Assembly: GCF_029867415.1 (NCBI RefSeq) | Contig: NC_081186.1 | Span: 20,153,915-20,217,914 of the forward strand | Origin: Vicia villosa | Taxonomy: Eukaryota > Streptophyta > Magnoliopsida > Fabales > Fabaceae | Direction of reading: 5' to 3' | DNA: 64,000 bases | Shown here: one piece after another, positions 58,790-64,000 of the stretch | Numbering within the stretch: position 1 is the stretch's first letter | Layout: the number at the start of each line of letters is the position of its first letter | Notes under the pieces: model-generated | The model's input: only the letters and a program-made list of their open reading frames with translations | Told to the model about the DNA's origin: nothing | Databases searched by the model: none | Program-made: the position numbers and the translations under genes

Positions 58790-58807
58790 TGGCGACTCTG
58801 CTGGGGA
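58790..58807 (+). other. Primer-binding site of element H
   Basis: A perfect TGGCGACTCTGCTGGGGA, four bases after the LTR end. Confidence 0.92.
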
Positions 58808-59945
58808 TACTTTCGAATAAAAGAGGGGTTACCTTAAAGTTTAGGATCACTTTAATTGTTTGACTTGTTTGATTTATATTCTAAAGGATGTTTTGGGTAT
58901 TCTGCTGTGTGAAAGATCTTACACCCGGATCTAGTGTACCTTAGGTATGTGGCAATAGACCAGGGAGGTTGTACGACATGTATCGTTATGGTTGAATTGG
59001 TGGCCACCGTTAGTGCGACGCTTTGGTTTGTCCTGATGGCCCTTGAATATGATCGAGGAGACATTTGGCTACCGCGTGGTGTCATAAGCACTAATTCGCC
59101 CTTAGAACCTTAGTTGAACTTGACTTTGGCTTATAGGAAGTAGTGAGATAGCTGGCTTTGGATTCCTGACTGAAGCCGGTTGATACTCGATGCTACACTC
59201 ATTGAGATTGGACTCTAGGGATGCTTTTGGCTGGCCGATCGAGTGCCATGTGAAGACAATGCCCGCGAGAAAGATCAGGGATATGAGCACCATAGAACCC
59301 GGTTACTATTCTAGGACAGGTTGAACCAACTAAACTTCAGTGGGGAGGGTACTTACCTACGGACTTCATGCAAGCCCCTAAACCTAAGGACACTTGTGTG
59401 ACTTGCTTGTGTGTGCTACTAACCTTTTTGTTTCTTTGCAGGTTTTTCTTGTAGGACATGTTTGTCCTTACTACCTTACGTTTTGTCTGATGCATTGCAT
59501 TCGCATAGCATAATGACATCATGACATCATAAGCATAACATGATCTAACTAACCCTTTCAAGGATGTTAGGGATTTAGGGCACGTAATTTCAGGGACTCC
59601 TATCAAGGACTGATTTCCTAATCAAAGGGCAAGAGGATTTATTTTCCTCTGGCCACACACCTTCCAATTCAAAGACTCAGTACCTAGCAAGGGGCAAGAG
59701 GATTTATTTTCCTCTGGCCACGTACCTTCTAATGCAGAAGTATCCCGAATCATATGCGATGACCCACTCGATATGGTGAGCTTGATTCTCAAAGAAGGAT
59801 TTTCCAAGACAAAAGTCAGAGTTCTTCAGACAAGGCTGCGACCAATTATCTTCTAACATCGCAAACCAAACTTCCTATAGACCCTTGAAAAAATTGCATC
59901 TACATTCATAAACATTGCATAACAGGTTTCCGCAATAGGCTCCCC
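58808..59945 (+). other. Leader of element H with two conserved hairpins
   Basis: Non-coding and collinear with the leader of G. Identical hairpins AGAGGATTTATTTTCCTCT are at 59632-59650 and 59697-59715, 65 bases apart as in G. The leader ends at the target duplication TCCCC (59941-59945) of the nested solo LTR. Confidence 0.7.
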
Positions 59946-61832
59946 TGTAACACCCCTCTAATAACCCGCGGCAAATAAACAATTATTAAATCAGAGTGAC
60001 ATGTAGAGAGGCGTCACAATTCATAAATAATGAAACACACATCAGTATAAGTCATGCATTACTGAAAACACCTGAAATCATCATTCATTAATCAAAACCA
60101 TGTTCTACGCAGCGGAAATACTTCATCAAGTCAACATTATCACTAATGTATCAGACTTCAACCAAAACAAATAAATATAGAGTTACAATCAAACTACAAA
60201 TAAGCGTTCCCAGTGTTACAACTATCAGAGCATGACACCTGACGCTAACTAAAAACACTGACTCATGAGCTAATCCTCACCGAGTCGAACAGCCGCTATC
60301 CTCAATCTGAAAATGACAACATGTAAGGGTGAGTCTCGTCTTAATTAACAAATGTTATAAGGTTATAAGCAGTAACACGTCACAGTTGCATCATTCACCC
60401 AATTGTTTCATAGACAGACATCCAATAAGTCAAACAACAACCAACACATCATCAACATTTACAACACTGGAATACATCCAATCATGTTATAAATTATGCA
60501 TATGAATGAACTGACACTATGCATGTGGTACCAACATCATCCAATGGGAATAACCCATGACCGATCCAACATCATCAAGATTCGGCCCTGCCAGCACAGA
60601 TTCCACACAATGGGAATCATGCCCTTCACTGATCCAACACACCCTTATGGATACAGTATCATCAATGAATGTGAATGAATGCAACATATATAACATACTT
60701 ATACTATCATTATCATTACCATCAATATCATCATCATTATCAAGTATGTTCATATATATTAACACCATTCAATCACAATTCTATCATCATCATATAGAAA
60801 ACATACATGTATCTGCACCAATCATCATCATCGATAAGAAATAGCATACATGTATTATCATCATTCTAAAACCAACCAATCATCATCATATAGATTATCC
60901 TATAAGGTTCGTTCAGCTCAAAACGGCACATTAAACGGACCAACGGTTAAAAAGTTATGCATCTTTGAACTTTTTAGAAAATATCCCAAAACACCAACAG
61001 CACGCGGCGCTATCACCAGTTCGCGTCGCGAACTGAGCGTCCCAAAAACTCATTGGCTTTCTGCCAAGCTATTCGCGGCGCATACATCCACACGCGGCGC
61101 GGAACGAGAAAAAGTTACGCCTTCGCGGCGCCAACACAGGTACGCGGCGCGACCTGTGCGTATCACAAATTCCTGGCATTCTGCCCACCTGTTCGCGGCG
61201 CCATCCCTGTGCACGCGGCGCGAACCGGCGATTTCAGAAACCCCAACCTGCAGAAAACAGCATTCTATGCATTCCAAACACCCCCAATACATACCAGTGC
61301 GAACATAGATACATAGATTGCCCAAACAACACAATTTACGTCTCATAATGCACCAATTACACATCAATTGGGACTATAACAACACAGACATCATAGATTC
61401 ACACATAGAGATCAAACATCATACAATTGACACAATCCCTAAACCTATCATATGACCCAATCGATCCGAATTCTACATCTATTCAGCATTTTCAACCCCT
61501 AACCCGATAATAGATGATAATCAGACAAGTCCCCACTTACCTTAGACAATTCTTGATTCTTGGTCTCTCCCTCTACCGTTCTCCTTCACGTTCCTCGTTC
61601 CTCCGACTTCTTTCTTTCACGCTCTTTCTTTGTTCCCAATTCCCAATGTTTATGAAATAATAATAAAATTAGTAAAAGGATTTACAAAATCACCCCCCTT
61701 CTTTTACTATTTCCACACATGGCCCAAATGCCAGAACCTTATTTATTCATTATTTCCACAATTTCTTTAATAATTCTAATTATTAATTCAATAATAAAAT
61801 TAAATTAATATTAAAATTATACGGGCGTTACA
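59946..61832 (-). mobile_element. Solo LTR (1.9 kb), probably Tekay/Del-like chromovirus
   Basis: The target duplication TCCCC stands at 59941-59945 and 61833-61837. The ends are inverted: TGTAACACCCC on the plus strand and GGGCGTTACA at the other end. The minus strand starting TGTAACGCCC with an AT-rich stretch resembles Tekay-type LTR starts (inference), hence the orientation. A GC-rich repeat lies at 61003-61225. No PBS or genes inside; the frames near 60850-61308 only reflect the GC repeat. Confidence 0.85.
61003..61225 (+). repeat. Paired CGCGGCGC repeats in the solo LTR
   Basis: Seven copies of CGCGGCGC and one variant (TTCGCGTCGCGAA) are set as four pairs, with members about 20 bases apart. 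Forms alternate between TTCGCGGCGC and ACGCGGCGCG. CpG density here is far above that of the surrounding AT-rich DNA. Confidence 0.85.
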
Positions 61833-61866
61833 TCCCCATTCTCTCTCGCTGTTTATTTCAGCACAA

Positions 61867-62304
61867 ATGGATCTCGAGCAATCAGTCAAAAATCTTCAGA
61901 ATATCTGGTTCCAAGTTTTAATTTTGAACTTGGCCAAGGGGCCAGACGAGTTGAAAAACCTTGTTAACCCAGAAGAAAAAGGATCAGCATATGCAACAAA
62001 GTTTACTCCATTGCACATGCCATTGTCTCAAATTCTGCAACAACTGCTCAATCAGAACTTGATAACCCTATCGCCTCCATATTCAGTTCCTGCCAATCCT
62101 ATTCCTGGGTACAATTACAATGCGAGATGTGCTTATTATTCGAACAATCCTGATCATGATGTAAAGGACCGTAGACCGTTGAAACATGTGATTCAAAACT
62201 TACTTTATGACAAGATCATTGATTTCAACTCACCTGAGGAGCCTCATATGACTGATACCGCAAAGGCCGTAATGAACGTAACCAATATGATGGGGCATTT
62301 CTGA
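61867..62304 (+). CDS. Internally deleted Gag of element H (145 residues)
   Basis: Open frame from ATG 61867 (MDLEQSVKNLQ), 30 bases after the solo LTR and just behind a splice-acceptor-like TTTATTTCAG. Residues 1-40 match the start of Ogre Gag (both have KNL, then LAKG and ELK). They are joined directly to the zinc-knuckle segment (MPLSQILQQLLNQNL...CAYYSNNPDHD), with the main Gag domain missing. The knuckle has lost His and Cys positions (Y and R). It is probably a non-functional or RNA-only relic, though the frame is intact. Confidence 0.7.
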   Translation: MDLEQSVKNLQNIWFQVLILNLAKGPDELKNLVNPEEKGSAYATKFTPLHMPLSQILQQLLNQNLITLSPPYSVPANPIPGYNYNARCAYYSNNPDHDVKDRRPLKHVIQNLLYDKIIDFNSPEEPHMTDTAKAVMNVTNMMGHF

Positions 62305-62640
62305 TCTCTACACCGGTACCACAACAACATAAGTTAGATGCAACTAAGCGTCAATTCACCTAGATCAATATGTCACTGACTCAAGCATTACAACATCTGT
62401 TGAAGATCGAATTGATTAGTCTGAGGGACACTCCTAAGAATCCTAGCACCTCCGCTACTGGATATCAACCCAATGCGAGATGCACATACCATTTCAACAG
62501 TCCTGGACATGACACTAACAATTGCTGAACATTGACGAATAAGAATCGAGATCTGATCGATGACGGGGAAATCAAATTCAACCCTCCTGAAAACTCCTGG
62601 GATGATCACTGCTCCTATGCCTAGTCATGATAAGACTGAC
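62305..62640 (+). pseudogene. Second gag zinc-knuckle copy of element H
   Basis: It repeats the segment just upstream: MSLTQALQHLLKIELISLRD, then CTYHFNSPGHDTNNC (the CX2HX5HX4C form intact), then a TGA at about 62526, and further Gag similarity to ITAPMP. It is collinear with the gag remnant of element G (both are preceded by CTCTACACC and CCACAACAAC). The upstream copy is therefore the extra one. Confidence 0.7.
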
Positions 62641-64000
62641 TGACGTCTAGACGGACAAACTTTTGATCATTAGATCTACTTTCATTTGCAAGTTTCTTTT
62701 CTGTTTGTTTAAACATTTGACTCATGATAGACATTATCTGTTTTAATAATCATCATCAGTGCATTGCATATGTTTGTCTTGAATAAATTATTTCGCAATC
62801 ATTCCTTTTAAATTGTGTCTTTACTTTGCATATGTTTTGCGATACTCAACTCCTGCTAAAGCTGTATGCCTTTTGAGGGAGGATGACGAAAATGATACCG
62901 CAACCTCATACAGTATGCTTTTGAACACACTATGCTGACGATGTACAGACATTGTTTCAATTCCTAAACAGTGGAGATATAAGGATGTTAATCCCTCGTA
63001 AACCCCTTGGAGCCTAAGGAGTCGAAGTTTCTTTCTTGTGCAATTTAAAATCCTTAATCATAACCTGGGGCAGGGTAGTTACTCAGTTAACCCAATTATG
63101 CTAGCTGTTGTTTACACCAAATAATGATGGATTCCCGCAACCAAGAAGTCATGCAGTCAATATCCACCAAAAAGAAAAACTTGTTAAGTCAAAACCTATG
63201 AAGGAGACGTATCGAAAAAGTCGGAACATCCCGCTGACTGTAATCACAAAATAAGCAGTTCAGGAAAAAGTAGGGATAACAAAAATCAAAGTAAAAAAAG
63301 AGGTCACTACAAATCCTCGACCAAAGCAAAAAGAATTACAAAGAAGGATGACTGACTGTCTGAATAAACTTCTGGTTCTTCAACCACCATCAAATATCAA
63401 TGTTAATACTTCAAGCTTTGCTAAAGCTGAAACGCAAAGTTAACTGAGCGCAGGATCGAAGGACATCACGAAGATTGGGATGGGTATAAATAAAATTTTG
63501 AGCCTTTATCATTTGTTTCTTAAACCGTGAACCAAGCCACGTTACAACCCTTGAAAGTCCTAACTGAAGCATGGTTAGTTCGAAAGCATAATGTCACAAA
63601 AAAAAGGTATCCTGACTCCTTAAGGTTTACCAAAAAGTCTGAGTTGATATTTCGTTTTTACAAACGTCACGTTTTTATAAAAATCACGCTTTTACATCTC
63701 TAGTTTTAATGTTTTCTCAACAAACTCAAGACAGACATATGCATTGCATCTCATGAATACATTATTAAACATATTCTGCTACATAATTTCAAATGTTAGC
63801 AACAGGAAGAACCTGCACATGGTACAACTAATGACTGAAATCATACCGACAGACAAAACCACTTCAGAAGCAATGTCTCTTATGGTTTACCCAATCAACC
63901 TGGGGCAGTCAGGTAAAGATTCCAAGAATCTCTCAAGATTCCTCAAGATTCCAAACAACCAGGGGCATACACCCAAGCGGATCTGCAACTACTTCCTAAT
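62641..64000 (+). other. Non-coding internal region of element H
   Basis: No ORF. It aligns by eye with 50440-51790 of element G throughout, including the block at 62920-63600 shared with C. It continues past the right edge, where tandem arrays and a 3' LTR would be expected. Confidence 0.75.

Larger units (their letters stand above)
54849..64000 (+). mobile_element. Non-autonomous Ogre-like element H (right end outside the window)
   Basis: 5' LTR 54849-58785, PBS, leader with paired hairpins, a nested solo LTR, a short gag ORF, a second gag remnant and the non-coding block shared with C and G. No pol within the window. It is inserted in the 3' LTR of G, so it is younger than G. Confidence 0.88.

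Noticed and set aside
60850..61367. Frames of 87-152 residues on both strands in the 1.9-kb solo LTR
   Set aside because: They arise from the GC-rich repeat, which lacks stops in several frames. They lie within a solo LTR flanked by a target duplication.

Overview
The window is plant nuclear DNA made almost entirely of nested LTR retrotransposons. I found no host gene that stands on its own. Several traits point to a large legume genome of the Fabeae type (pea, vetch, faba bean or grass pea): Ogre-type Ty3/gypsy elements with multi-kilobase LTRs, an extra ORF upstream of gag, an intron between protease and reverse transcriptase, and the primer-binding site TGGCGACTCTGCTGGGGA. The genus is an inference from element content, not from a marker gene.

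Layout from left to right. (1) 1-18274, minus strand: the 5' part of an Ogre element. It has a truncated 5' LTR, PBS, ORF1, gag-pro, a 270-base intron and RT, and it runs off the left edge. Two solo LTRs sit in it: 943-3461 (target duplication GAGAC) and 9376-14059 (target duplication ATCCG). (2) 18294-30960, plus strand: a non-autonomous Ogre-like element arranged as internal-LTR-internal-LTR, with a 7.6-kb period and a 43-bp tandem array in each LTR. The junction with (1) carries a 22-bp filler copied from elsewhere in the neighbouring LTR. (3) 30961-31158 and 38894-40143: two halves of another LTR, split by a young Ty1/copia element (31159-38893, target duplication CCTCT) whose pol lacks the RT core. 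(4) 40144-45175, plus strand: a decayed Tat-clade element (RT, RNase H, second RNase H, integrase), followed by an antisense gene remnant with several GT-AG introns. (5) 45176-54848, plus strand: a non-autonomous Ogre-like element without pol and rich in tandem repeats. (6) 54849-64000, plus strand: a related non-autonomous element that runs off the right edge, with a solo LTR (59946-61832, target duplication TCCCC) in its leader.

How the parts relate. Elements (2), (5) and (6) share the Ogre PBS, a gag remnant and a conserved non-coding block, but have no enzymes. They look like parasites of autonomous Ogre/Tat elements such as (1) or (4). The copia element could still supply Gag, protease, integrase and RNase H but would need reverse transcriptase from a relative.

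The observations most worth checking are the antisense spliced gene in the Tat element, a slippery heptamer at the copia gag/pol overlap, tRNA-like pol III boxes inside LTRs, paired hairpins in the leaders of (5) and (6), and the templated filler at 18272-18293. All boundaries were read by eye. No alignment or database search was run.
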